From contig NC_092240.1 in assembly GCF_036320965.1 (NCBI RefSeq), positions 16,442,501 through 16,506,500 on the forward strand: a stretch of DNA of 64,000 nt. Reading direction: 5' to 3'. Every line of letters begins with the position of its first letter. Position 1 is the first letter of the stretch. Positions 22,748-34,529 of this stretch are shown in pieces. The notes beneath the pieces are model-generated. The model had not been told where the DNA came from. It did not search any database and saw only the letters and a list, made by a program, of their open reading frames with translations. The translations under genes and the position numbers were made by a program. Source of the stretch: Panulirus ornatus (taxonomy: Eukaryota > Arthropoda > Malacostraca > Decapoda > Palinuridae).

Positions 22748-22926
22748 TTTATTTATTTATTTTGCTTTGTCGCTGTCTCCCGCGTTTGCGAGCACCAGGA
22801 AACAGACAAAAAAGGCCACATTCATTCACACTCAGTCTCTAGCTGTCATGTGTAATGCACCAAAACCATAGCTGCCTCTCCACATCCAGGCTCCACAGAC
22901 CTTTCCATGGTTTACCCCAGATGCAT
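22748..22926 (-). mobile_element. LINE 3'UTR-only insertion
   Basis: TTTATTTATTTATTTTGC tail, stem-loop (GTCTCCCGCGTTTGCGAG), then a jump to ACCAGGAAACAGAC, GGCCACATTCATTCACACTC and TCCATGGTTTACCCCAGATGC. About 180 nt of long-type 3'UTR with an internal deletion, inserted in an array unit. The same deletion form is seen at 55407. Confidence 0.8.
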
Positions 22927-23485
22927 TATGAAATATTTTTCATTATTTCAAGTATTAAACTTATCATTATGCAAGATTTAAATTCTAAACTAAAAAGATT
23001 TTAGGGCTAAAAAATCCCTGAAGTATTACCTGCAAATTTTTGGTATTTTTGTGAGAATTATGGATTTGCATGAAAACCTCAATCTAGGGACTATTTTTCT
23101 TGCTGAATTCGAATATGGGTTGAAATATGTGCTAGGGGATATTAAGGCTTATAAGTAATTAATTGTCACTCTTTTAGAAGACGCTGTGATCATACTGCTT
23201 TTATATATTGAGTATCTATTGCCTTAGGGAAGCATTATGAGATATTTTCCATGATTATTTTAAGTATGGAAATGTTTCATGATTTCTTATTTTTATTATG
23301 AAAATAAAACTGATTGAGGCTAAAAATTTCCTTAAACTATCACCCACAATTTTTGTTATTTTTGTGAAAGTGATAGATTTGCTTGAAGACCTCAGTACAA
23401 AGACTGTTTTTCATGCTGAATTCGAACCTGGGGTTGAAATATATGTTTGGATATATTAAGGCCTGTAAATAAGTAAATCATCCAT

Positions 23486-24085
23486 TTCTAACACCTGGTC
23501 TTTTGCATCGAAACTGCTGACACTCTCTGCTTGCAAAACAATTGCATGCTATCATTCTTCTCTTGGCCAGGTGCAAGACCACTAATAATCACCTATCTCT
23601 TGCAGTACTCTTTCATTTTTACCCTCATCAGTCTAGAGCTCTTTTCCTTACAACCCTTCAGACATTCCCAAAACCCCTGCACCAGTAGTAGTGCTACCTC
23701 TTACTTAACTTTTATCCTCTCACCAGCTCCAAACTTTACCTCTTGGAAAAGAGACTTTTGCAAAGTAATACCAAATAAAATTGAGTGTACATGGCAAAAG
23801 GTGAGATGAGACAAAGCTAGGGAAGTGCATGAGGAATAGGTTGCAACATTTAGGCAGGATTATTAGGGAGAAGCAGAAGGTAGGAGTATTAGATAGTAGT
23901 CATTAGGAACTTTAGATAGCAGCCTCTCCAAACACTGCGTTAGACTTGCCCTCTGCCACTGGTCTGTTAAGGGTGAGGCGCTAAAGGCGAAAAACGGCAT
24001 TGGAGTTCTTTAGTTATGGGGACTCTGTTGCCATGGCCACCCCTTTGAGGGAGATCCAGTTGGAACAGGCATCAGAGATATATGG
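23486..24085. mobile_element. Old inserted segment with inverted LINE endonuclease scraps
   Basis: About 600 nt interrupts an array unit between AATAAGTAAAT and GGTAACTCTTTTAG. 23490-23755 resembles the LINE endonuclease on the minus strand (TCTTCTCTTGGCCAGGTGCA, CTGACACTCTCTGC). 23770-23900 resembles the linker on the plus strand (GAGTGTACATGGCAAAAGGT, GAGGAATAGG). The remaining ~180 nt is unrecognised. Similarity is low. Confidence 0.5.
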
Positions 24086-24450
24086 TAACTCTTTTAGGAG
24101 ATTCTTTGATTATTTGTTAGATATTTACTGGATACCTGAGACCATGGGGAAGCATTATGAGATATTCTCTATGACTATTTCACTCATGGAGCATTTAATT
24201 TCTTAATATTTGTACTTTAAAACAAAAACATTTTGGGGCTAAAAAAAAATCCTGAACTATTACCTGCAATTTTTGGTATTTTTTTGAAGAGTGATAGATT
24301 TGCTTGAAAACCTTTGTGTAAGAACTACTTTTCATGCAGAATTTGAATCTAGGCTTGAAATATATGTTAGGAAATATTAAGGCCTGTCATAAGCAATTAA
24401 TTGTAACTCTTTTAGAAGGTTCCATGATGATTTGGTTCATACTTATTGGG

Positions 24451-25528
24451 ACAAGTCAATTGGGAGGTAAGTTGGAATGGAGAAAAAGTGGAGGAAGTGA
24501 AATGTTTTAGATATCTGGGAGTGGATTTGGCAGTGGATGGAGCTATGGAAGCAGAAGTGAGTCATAGGGTAGGGGAGGGGGTGAAGGTTCTGGGAGCGTT
24601 GAAAAATGTATGGAAGGCGAGAACATTATCTCGGAAAGCAAAAATGGTATGTTTGAAGGAATAGTGGTTCCAACAGTGCTATATGGTTGCAAGGCGTGGG
24701 CTATAGATAGAGTTGTGCGGAGGAGGGTGGATGTGTTGGAAATGAGGTGTTTGAGGACAATATGTGGTGTGAGGTGGTTTGACCGAGTAAGTAATGAAAG
24801 GGTAAGAGAGATGTGTAGTAATGAAAAGAGTGTGGTCGAGAGAGCAGAAGAGGTTGTTTTGAAGTGGTTTGGTCACATGGAGAGATTGAGTGAGGAGAGA
24901 TTGACAAAGAGGATATATGTGTCAGAGGTAGAGGGAATGAGGAGAAGTGGGAGACCAAATTGGAGGTGGAAACATAGGTTAAAAAGATTTAGAGCGATCG
25001 GGGCCTGAACATGGAGGAGGGTGAAAGGCGTGCAAGGAAAAGAGTGAATTGGAACAATGTGGTATACTGGGTTCAATGTGCTGTCAATGGATTGAACCAG
25101 GGCATGTGAAGCGTCTGGGGTAAACCATGGAAAGTTTTGTGGGGCCTGGATGTGGAAAGGGAGCTGTGGTTTCGGTGCATTATACATGACAGCTAGAGAC
25201 TGAGTGTGAACGAATGTGGCCTTTATTGTCTTTTCCTAGCACTACCTCACACGCATGAGGGGGGATGGGGTTGTCATTTCATGTGTGGAGGGGTAGCGAT
25301 GGGAATGAGTAAAGGCAGCAAGTATGAATTATGTACATGTGTATATATGTATATGTCTGTGTATGTATATAAATGTATATGTTGAAATGTATTGGTATGT
25401 ATGTGTGTGTGTGGACGTGTTTGTATATGCATGTGTTTGTGGGTGGGTTGGGCCATTCTTTCGTCTGTTTCCCTGTGCTACCTCGCTAACACGGGAGAGA
25501 GTAACAAAGTAAAATAGATAAAATATGA
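24451..25528 (+). mobile_element. LINE 3' fragment with target-site duplication (long 3'UTR)
   Basis: Starts at CAAGTCAATTGGGAGGTAAG and covers the C-terminal domain in two overlapping frames (24446-24664 and 24610-25008; 1-nt loss near 24648), long 3'UTR, stem-loop and tail AAAGTAAAATAGATAAAAT. It is flanked by ATACTTATTGGG (24439-24450) and ATACTTATCGGG (25529-25540), a 12-bp duplication with one mismatch that matches the array-unit sequence at this point. Confidence 0.88.
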
Positions 25529-27644
25529 ATACTTATCGGGTGTAAGTCAACTTGAAGAAGCTTAAAGAGATATTTTCAGTTTTCATTTCAAGTATAGAAG
25601 CATTTCATTGTCATATTTCAAAAGTTATTGGGGCTGAAAATTTCCTTGAAATATTGCATGCAATTTTTTGCATTTTTATGAGAGTAATAGATTTGCCTTA
25701 AAACCTAAGTATAAGTACCATTTTTCATACTGAATTTGAACCTAGGGTTGAACTATTTGTTGTGGGATTTTAGACCTGTAAATAAGTAATTATTTGTTAC
25801 TCCTCTGAAAGAGTCTGTGATTATTTCGTTCGTATTTATTAAGTATCTGTCACCTTGGGGAAGCATCATGAGGTATTTTCCATGATTATTTTAAGTATGG
25901 AAAAGTTTCATGGTTTCATATTTTTATTTTAAAATAAATTTATTATTATTTCAAGTATATAAACATCTCCTTATGCCATATTTGAATTTTAAAACAAAAA
26001 GATTTTGGGGATAAAAAATTCCCTGAACTATCATCTAAGTGTTTTTTTTCTTTTTTTTTTTTTTTTGTATTATAAATTGCTTGAAAACATCAGTATCAAG
26101 ATTATTTTTCATGCTGAATTTGAATCTGATATTGAAAGATATAAAGGCTTAGAAAATAAGTAATTAATTGAAAGATATTAAGGCCTAGAAAATAAATAAT
26201 TAATTGATACTCTTTTGAAGTAATTAATTGATATTCTTTTAGAAGATTCTGTGATTATTTGGTTCTTATTTATTGGGTATCTTTCGCCTTAAGCATTATG
26301 AGATATTTTCCATGACTTGTTTCAAGTACAAAAGCGTTTCATCGTCATATGTCAATTTTAAAACAGGTTTTTTGCTCTAAAAATTACCTGAACTATTACT
26401 TGCAATTTTTGGTATTTTAGTGATAAGGACTACTTTTCAAGCTAAATTTGAATCTGAGGCTGATGTATATGTTGGGGGATATTAAGGCCCGTGAATAAGT
26501 AATTAATTGTTAAGCTTATAGAATATTCTGTGATTATTCAGTTTGTATTCATTGGGTATCTGTCGCCTTCGTTAAGCATTATGTGACATTTTCCGTGATT
26601 ATTTCATGTATGGAAGAGTTTCATCGTGCTGTATTTCAGTTTTAAAACAAAAGGGTTTTGGAGCTAAAGAATTCTTTGAACTATTACATGTAATTTTTGT
26701 TATTTAAGTTAGGGTAATAGATTTGCTTGAAAACCTCAGTATAAGGACTATTTTTCATGCCAAATTTGAATCTACAATTAACTTTTATGTTGGAGGACTT
26801 AAAGGCCTGTAAATAAGCAATTAATGGTAACTTTCAGAAGATTCTATGAATTAATTTGATTCATATTTACAGCATATCTGTTGCCTTAGGGAATCATTTT
26901 ATTTGCCTGTGATTATTTCAAGTATAGAAGAGTTTCATTATGTCCTATTTTCATTTTAAAACTAAAAGGGTTTGAGGCAAAAAAATTTCCTGCAGTTTTT
27001 AGTATTTTAAAGGGTAATAAATTTGCTTTAAAGTCTCAGTAGAAGGAATTTTTTCATGCGAAATTTGAATCTGCAGTTGACATATATGTTGGGAGACACA
27101 AAGGCCTGTAAATAGAAAATTAATGGTAACTTTTAGAAGATTCTTTAATTATTTTATTTATATTTATTTTGTATCTTTAGACATAGGGAATCATTATGAG
27201 ATATTTTCTTTGATTACTACAAGAATAGAAGGGTTTCATAATTTCATATTTGTAATTCAAAATCAAGAGGGTTTGGGGTTAAAAATTTCCTTGAGCTATG
27301 ACCTACAATTTTTGATATATTTGTGAGTAAAAGACTTGCTTGAAAACCTCATCATAAGGACTATTTTTCATGCTGAATTCAGTTCTAGTCTTCATATATA
27401 TGTTGAAGAATATTGTGGCCTATGAATAAGTAATTGTAACTCTCTCAAAAGATTCTGTGATTATTTGGTTTGCGTTTATTGGGGATGCAGTATGAGATAT
27501 TTTTCATGATTATTTCACGTTTGAAAAAATTCCCTAAACCTACAGTTTGGTATTTTTTGAGAGTTAAAGATTTACTGGAAAACTTCATTATGAGGACTGT
27601 TTTTCATGCCAAATTCGAATCTGGGTTGAAATGTATGTTGGGGT

Positions 27645-27646
27645 AT

Positions 27647-27686
<40 letters not shown>

Positions 27687-28822
27687 CCCGCTGTCTCCCG
27701 TGTTTGCGAGGTAGCGCAAGGAAACAGACGAAAGAAATGGCCCAACCCACCCCCATACACATGTATATACATACGTCCACACACGCAAATATACATACCT
27801 ACACAGCTTTCCATGGTTTACCCCAGACGCCTCACATTCCCTGATTCAATCCGCTGACAGCACGTCAACCCCGGTATACCACATCGCTCCAATTCACTCT
27901 ATTCCTTGCCCTCCTTTCACCCTCCTGCATGTTCAGGCCCCGATCACACAAAATCTTTTTCACTCCATCTTTCCACCTCCAATTTGGTCTCCCTCTTCTC
28001 CTCGTTCCCTCCACCTCCGACACATATATCCTCTTGGTCAATCTTTCCTCACTCATTCTCTCCATGTGCCCAAACCATTTCAAAACACCCTCTTCTGCTC
28101 TCTCAACCACGCTCTTTTTATTTCAACACATCTCTCTTACCCTTACGTTACTTACTCGATCAAACCACCTCACACCACACATTGTCCTCATACATCTCAT
28201 TTCCAGCACATCCAACCTCCTGCGCACAACTCTATCCATAGCCCACGCCTCGCAACCATACAACATTGTTGGAACCACTATTCCTTCAAACATACCCATT
28301 TTTGCTTTCCGAGATAATGTTCTCGACTTCCACACATTCTTCAAGGCTCCCAGAATTTTCGCCCCCTCCCCCACCGTGATCCACTTCCGCTTCCATGGTT
28401 CCATCCGCTGCCAGATCCACTCCCAGATATCTAAAACACTTCACTTCCTCCAGTTTTTCTCCATTCAAACTCACCTCCCAATTGACTTGACCCTCAACCC
28501 TACTGTACCTAATAACCTTGCTCTTATTCACATTTACTCTTAACTTTCTTCTTTCACACACTTTACCAAACTCAGTCACCAGCTTCTGCAGTTTCTCACA
28601 TGAATCAGCCACCAGCGCTGTATCATCAGCGAACAACAACTGACTCACTTCCCAAGCTCTCTCATCCCCAACAGACTTCATACTTGCCCCTCTTTCCAAA
28701 ACTCTTGCATTCACCTCTCTAACAACCCCAGCCATAAACAAATTAAACAACCATGGAGACATCACACACCCCTGCCGCAAACCTACATTCACTGAGAACC
28801 AATCACTTTCCTCTCTTCCTAT
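27645..28822 (-). mobile_element. LINE copy in the array, T-run of about 40 (short 3'UTR)
   Basis: Minus strand. A T-run at 27648-27687 (the poly-A tail), short 3'UTR, C-terminal domain and RT back to the LRQGCVMSPWLFNLFMAG region (FADDTALVAD present). Frames 28792-28286, 28404-28123 and 28110-27865 are separated by two small indels. The 5' truncation is at CTCTCTTCC (28819), after which array sequence resumes (TATGTATAGGCTTATAAAAT). Confidence 0.88.
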
Positions 28823-28989
28823 GTATAGGCTTATAAAATGAGTAATTTTTTGTCACTCTATCAGAAGATTCTGTGAATATGGTTTGTATTGGGTATCTTT
28901 TGCCCTGGGAAAGTGCTATGAGATATTTTCCATGACTATTTCAGGTATAGAAGCATTTCATTTTGTAATATTTCAGTTTTAAAACAAAA

Positions 28990-29125
28990 GAGGGAGAACT
29001 TCAAAAAAATTTCATAGTGGTGCTTCCATACAAATTCTGAATGAAACCAAATACCTTTGAAAGTCTCAATGCTCTTTTCACCATGAAGCATCATAATGCT
29101 TTAAAGATAATGAGGATTGGAGATG
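28990..29125 (+). repeat. Right copy of the direct repeat bracketing the 315-bp array
   Basis: Begins right after the last array-unit end (TTTTAAAACAAAAG) with AGGGAGAACTTCAAAAAAAT and ends CTTTAAAGATAATGAGGATT. About 136 nt, including ~50 nt absent from the left copy at 19186. Confidence 0.85.
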
Positions 29126-30067
29126 ATAAGCATTTCCTGAAAGATCAAGAGAGAGGGTGAAGGAGTTTCATGGGACCTTGAATACTGTGTTAACCAAAGG
29201 GATAAGGAAACTTTAATGGTGAAGAAAAAAACTGCTGGACAGAAGAGAATTGACCTTCAAAATTTTATAATTCTTTAGTTCTGTTAGATCTGGATCTGGT
29301 ACATGAGCTTTATCTTCATTGGTGAGTATGAATGAGGAAAAAAATCATATATCTTAATTATGGCTTCGTTGTCTTGAACCAGGTCATAGATTTTTATGAT
29401 TATTGGACCAGTTGACTGGGTTTTATATCTTACTTAGCCATGAAATCCTATAGGTTATATTTTGAGCAATGTAAGGTTCATATTGACATTTCCTTTAACA
29501 CACAGATTTTGTAGTTTGTTATGCAGATTTACAGAACTTACTTGATCTTTTTGGTTGTTGCTCAGCAAGTTTCTTGTGCCCCATTTTATTAGATATCATC
29601 ATTCAACCATTTTTCCTTAGTTCTGGAAACTGACTACCTGCTTTGTAGCAGCACATGTGTTCTCTTTATTGCACTGAATGTCTTACTGAACCTTTCAGAG
29701 ACTATATCCATGATATTTTCTTTGATGATATTATCATCTTATCTTGTCAAGAACAATGCAGAGATCAATAAAATTTGCAAGTTTAGAATCTGGAATTTTT
29801 TTCATTCATGTCATGTTGATTAACATTACATGCAGTATCTGTGTGCATTAATAATGAGTCTAATAGTGATTTTTTTTGTGTCAGCAATACTCAGAAAAAT
29901 TATTCCAGTTTTGTTTAGGCATGTAATTCTTGTAAGTTTTCTGATTTGTACTCTACCAATAACATTGTTCTAGAATGCTCAAATTTTGTAGATCACTTTT
30001 TTATACACTGTGGTAGTCAATAATTATGAGTGCAGTCTCTCTTTTTTCCCCCACCCTAATGTGTTTA
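29126..30067. other. Non-coding stretch, no recognised feature
   Basis: AT-rich with stops in all frames. No repeat from elsewhere in the window was recognised here. Confidence 0.5.
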
Positions 30068-30306
30068 TTTTCTTTTTTTTCATACTTGTTTGGTATTTTC
30101 CATGTTAGAGAGATAGCTAATCCAGAACAGATGACTGAGCCTTAGAGGAAAAAAAGAAATCCTCATTTGGCATTTTCCTCTGTTCCTTCTTTTGGAAAGT
30201 GGTGCAGGAGGGTAGGATTTTCAGCCCTCCCTCTCCTGTCCCTCTTAGTCACCCTGTATGACATGGAGATACATGGGCAGTATTCTTTTTCCTTTATCCC
30301 CAGATA
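30068..30306 (-). mobile_element. Short non-autonomous element, copy 4 (old)
   Basis: Minus strand and diverged, but with the same order of parts: T-rich tail at 30068-30080, decayed stem-loop, CTGTTCCTTCTTTTGGAAAG, AGCCCTCCCTCTCCTGTCCC, and 5' end TTTATCCCCAGATAAAATA. An old minus-strand LINE tail follows at once. Confidence 0.7.
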
Positions 30307-33030
30307 AAATATGTTTATTATTATGATTTCTTTCTCATACTTGATTGCTGTTTCCTGGATTAGCAGGGTACAGCCAGGAACAGATGAAGAAAGACCACAT
30401 TCACTCGCATCCATTCTCTGTCTCTTATGTGTAATGCACCATGCACAACCAGGCCCCACAGACCTTTCCATGATTTACTCCATCACTTCACATGCCCCTG
30501 GATCATTCCATTGACAGCTTGTCAACCCCTGTATACCACATCATTCCAGTTCACTCTATATAGTGCATGCATTTCAACCTTTTGCATGTTCAGGCCCTGA
30601 CCACTCAGAATCTTTTTCCCTCCATCCCTCCATCTCCAATTTGGTCTACCCCTTCTCCTTGTTCCCTCCACTTCTAACACAAATATCCACTTTGTTAACC
30701 TTTCATTCTCTTCATATGTCCAAACCATTGCAACACACTGTTTTTAACTTTCTCTACCACACTCTTTATTACCACACCTCTCTCTTGCCCATTTATTACT
30801 TATTCAATCAAACCACCTCACACCACACACTGTCTTCAAACTTTTCCTTTCCAACCCATCCACCATCATCGATACATCCTCATCCATAGTCCAGGCCTGA
30901 TATCCATATAACATTGTTGGGACTACTTCAGACATACCCATTTTTGCCCTCCCAGACAATGACCTCTTTCCACACATTCCTTAGTGCCCCAGAACTTTCT
31001 CCTCCTCACCCACCCTATAACTCACTCACACTTTTATGGTTCCATTTGTTGCCATGTCCTCTTCCAGGTATCTAAAACACATCACTTCCTTCATTTTCTT
31101 TAGTCAGACTTACACCCTAATTAACCTATCCTTCAACACTGTTAAACCTAATAACCTTGCTTTGATTCACATTTACTCTCAACTTCCTAAACACTCATTC
31201 AGTCTCAGTCTCCAACTTCTTCAGTTTCATTCTTGAATCTGCAATCTGTGCTGTAACATCAGGAAATAACAACTGACTCACTTCTCAAGCCTTCTCATCT
31301 CCCATAGACTGCATACTCGCCCCTCTCTTCAAGATTCTTTCATTTACTTCCATCACCACCCTAGCCATAAACGAATTAATCAGCCATAGTGACATCACAC
31401 TCCAGTCTTCACTTGGAACCACTCACTTTCCTCTCTTCCAACTCGTACACATGCCTTACATCCTTGATAAAGATTTCTTGCTGCTTCTAGCAACTTTCAT
31501 CTCACACTGTATATCCGTAAGACCTTCCACATGCAAATCTTTTTAGTTTTCTATTTCTCACACACATCCTCTGCCATTTCTGAAACCATACTGCTCCTAC
31601 CATTATAATGCTCTATACATGCCTTCATCCTCTCAATCCCTTACTCTCCTGTATGGCTTAATAGGTACATTCAACAAGATTATACCTTTGTAGTTTGAAC
31701 ATTCACCTATATACCCCTTGCCTTTATACAATGGCACTGTACATGCACTCATATTCTGCCAATGCTTAGGCACCTCACTATGATCCATACATACGTTGAA
31801 AATCCTAACTAACCAATCGGCAACACAACCATCCCCTTTCTTAAAAAATTCAGCTGCAATACCATCCACTCTAGCTGCCTTGCCTCAGTTCATCTTAAGT
31901 AAGGCTTTCATCACCTTTTCTCTCTTCATCAAACCTATTTCCATGACTCACTTTACATACCTCCCTGACCGAACTACCCTTCATCTGCCACCCTGTCATC
32001 AAACACATTCATCAGTCCTTCAAAATCTTCACTCTATCTCCTCACTTCATAATTGCATGTTATCACTTCCCATTTACTCCTTTACCGATGTTCCCATTTG
32101 TTCTCTTGCTTTTTGCACACTATTAAGCCCTTTCCAAAACATCTTATTCTCCCTAAAGTTTACTGATACTTGCTCATCCCAACCCTCTTTTGCCCTATTT
32201 TCCAACCATTGCACCTTCCTCTTAACCTCCAGCTGCTTTCTCTTTTGTTTACCCCAATCATTTGCACTTCTTACCTGGAAGTACTGCTTATATACCTCTC
32301 TTTTCTCTTTCACTAGGAACTTTATTTCATCATCCCACCACTCAATACCCATCTTAATCTGCTAACCTCCCACCTTACACATGCCACAAGTATCATTCGC
32401 ACATCCAGCACTGCTTTCCTAGATATCTCCCATTCCTTGCTCACTTCCCTAGCTTTGTATACTCACATTTTGTTGCCATTTTACACTCAATCTCTCCTGT
32501 TATTTCTTTACACAAATCTCTTTTTCAAGCTTGTGTATCCTTCTTTTCTGAGAACCTCTACAAATTTCCACCCTTGCCTCCACATGGTAATGATCAGACG
32601 TCCCACCAGCTGCCTCCCTCAGCAGAGTTACATCCAAAAGCCTCTCTTTTACATGTCTGTCAATTAGTGTGTAATCCAATAATCCCACCAACCATCTTTC
32701 CCATTCACTTGTGTACATCCCTTTTTGAACCATGTATTTCCAATCACCAGCTCTTTTTCAGCATCCTCCACAAATTGTTCACCATTTCCATTCACACTAT
32801 TGACTACCCCATGCCCCCCAGTCATACCCTCAAATGCCACATAATTTACCTTCACACTCAATTCACCCATCACTAATACTTTGGTCCCTTACTTCAAAAC
32901 TGTTGACACACTCACTCAACTGCTCCCAAAACACTTGCCTCTCATGATCTTTCTTCTCATGGCCAGGAGCACAAGCTTTAATAACATAATCACCGATCTC
33001 TGCCATCCACTTTTGATTTTACCCACGTTA
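30307..33030 (-). mobile_element. Old, nearly complete LINE copy, many frameshifts
   Basis: Minus strand, about 2.7 kb: degraded long-type 3'UTR (30310-30500), C-terminal domain (30520-31000), RT (31030-31900; AAEFFKKGDGCVADWLVRIF and VPKHWQNM readable), linker (32074-32352), and endonuclease (32500-33030; IGNTWFKKG, VDYTLIDR-like). Every domain is broken by indels. It is a separate, older subfamily than the young copies and has the same domain order. Confidence 0.82.
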
Positions 33031-33033
33031 TTA

Positions 33034-33264
33034 TAATTTTTTCATACATGTTCGCCATTTCCCACATGAGCAAGATAGCATCAAAAATAGATAACAGAGC
33101 CTTAGAGGGGAAAATCCTCACATGGCCTCTTGCTTTGTTCTTTCTTTTGGAAAGTACTACAGGAAAGTAGAATTTACTGCCACTTGCTCTTGCCCCTTAG
33201 TCACCTAAAATGCAGCAGGGACAACGGGAACAGTATTCTTCCTCTCCAGTTCCCAAGGACAATG
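33034..33264 (-). mobile_element. Short non-autonomous element, copy 5 (old)
   Basis: Minus strand, diverged. TTTTTTCATACATGTTCGCC (tail and stem-loop side), TTCTTTCTTTTGGAAAGTA, CCCCTTAGTCACC, and a degraded 5' end TTCCCAAGGACAATGG. It lies between an old minus-strand LINE and an old plus-strand endonuclease fragment. Confidence 0.65.
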
Positions 33265-34175
33265 GTGAAAGAAACCTGGATGTTCTGGCTCTGAGTGAAA
33301 CAAAGCTCAAAGGTAAAGGGGAAGAGTAGTTTGGGAAAGTCGTGGGAGTAAAGTCAGGGGTTGATGAGAGGACAAGAGCTAAGGAAGGAGTAGTTTTACT
33401 CCTGAAGCAGTTGTGGGAGTATGTGATGGAGTGTAAGGAAGTAAAATCTAGATTAATGTGGGTAAAACTGAAAGTGACTGGGGAGAGATGGAAGATTATT
33501 GGTGCTTATCCACCTAGTCATGAGAAGAAAGGTCATGAGGTGCAAGTTATTGGGAGCAGCTGAGTGAGTGTCAGCAGCTTTGATGCATGAGACCAGGTTT
33601 TGCTGATGGGTGATTTAAATGCGGTGAATAATATGGCAGTTGAGAGTATAATTGGTGTACATGGAGTATTCAGTGTTATGAACAGAAATGGTGAAGAGCT
33701 TGTGGATTTGTGTGCTGAAAAAAGACTGGTTTAAAAAGAGAGATATACATAAGTATAAGTAAGTGAGTAGGAGAGATGGTCAAAGGGCATTACTGGATTA
33801 CGTGTTAACTGATAGGCATGCAAAAGACTTTTGGATGTGAATGTGCTGAGAGGGGAAGCTGTAGAGGTTTTCTGACCACTATCTTGTGGAGGCAAAGGTA
33901 AAGATCTGTATAGGTTTTCAAATAAGAGGGAATGTTGGGGAGAAAAGAGTGGTGAGAGTAAGTGAGCTTAGAAATACTTGTGTGAGGAAGTACCAAGAGA
34001 GATTGAGTATAGAATAGAAAAAGGCAAGAGCAAATGACATGAGGGGAGTGGGTGAGGAATGAGATACATTTAGGGAAGCAGTGATGGCTTATGCGAAAGA
34101 TGCATGTGGTGTGAAAAAGGAGGGTAATGAGTGGTGGTATGAAGTAAAGTTGATAGTGAAAGAGAAAAGAAAGGT
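33265..34175 (+). mobile_element. Old LINE endonuclease/linker fragment
   Basis: Plus strand, starting at AAACCTGGATGTTCTGGCTC (DVLALSETKLKG). One open piece at 33342-33563 has GVKSGVDERTRAKEGVVLLL and WKIIGAYPPSHEKKGHE. It continues through GDLNAV-like and SDHYLVEAKV-like sequence to GTGAAAGAGAAAAGAAAGG near 34170. RT and 3'UTR are missing. It abuts a minus-strand short element on its left. Confidence 0.8.
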
Positions 34176-34529
34176 AACAGAATTAAGAAAGCTGAGTTAC
34201 ATTAAGAGAGAGGCCAAAAATTTGTCCATGAAAGAAAAGAGGAAGAAGTGATATGATCACAACCTGTAGGCTTTTAAACACGTTTTGAATAATGCAAGGA
34301 TGGAACAAGAGACTAAAACGTAATAAACATACTGGAAAATATGTAATGAATTACTTTTATAGAAGTAGTGGATGACTGGAATAAATCAAGTATGAAAATT
34401 GTGAGTGCTGCTAACATAAAGAAGTGTAAGAAGTTTGATTGTCAAGAAAGTTGAAGAAATGAGGGCCCATGAATACAGGACCCCCATCTCATACATTGCA
34501 AGAAGGCAATCACACACTACTCAGCAGTG

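Larger units (their letters stand above)
22169..28989 (+). repeat. Old tandem array, unit about 315 bp, interrupted by transposons
   Basis: The anchor sequence TTCCCTGAACTATTACCTGC (and variants) followed by AATTTTTGGTATTTTTGTGA recurs near 22172, 22491, 23010, 23327, 24250, 25648, 26020, 26383, 26672, 26985, 27288 and 27527. Other unit parts recur in fixed order: TTGCTTGAAAACCTCAGTAT, ACTATTTTTCATGCTGAATT, TATTAAGGCCTGTAAATAAG, AGAAGATTCTGTGATTATTT, TATTGGGTATCTGTCGCC and GCATTATGAGATATTTTCC. Spacing without insertions is 239-372 bp, typically about 315. Units are diverged, so the array is old. A further unit end lies at 19271-19310, left of the LINE at 19311. Insertions: 22748-22926, 23486-24085, 24451-25528 and 27645-28822. 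Confidence 0.88.

Noticed and set aside
22169..28989. CRISPR-like or protein-coding repeat explanation for the 315-bp array
   Set aside because: Units are long, diverged, AT-rich, with stops in all frames; there is no short exact repeat/spacer pattern, and the genome is eukaryotic.
28990..29125. Long terminal repeats of an LTR retrotransposon around the array
   Set aside because: The bracket repeats are only ~90 and ~136 nt, lack TG...CA ends, have no primer-binding site, and nothing between them is gag/pol-like.
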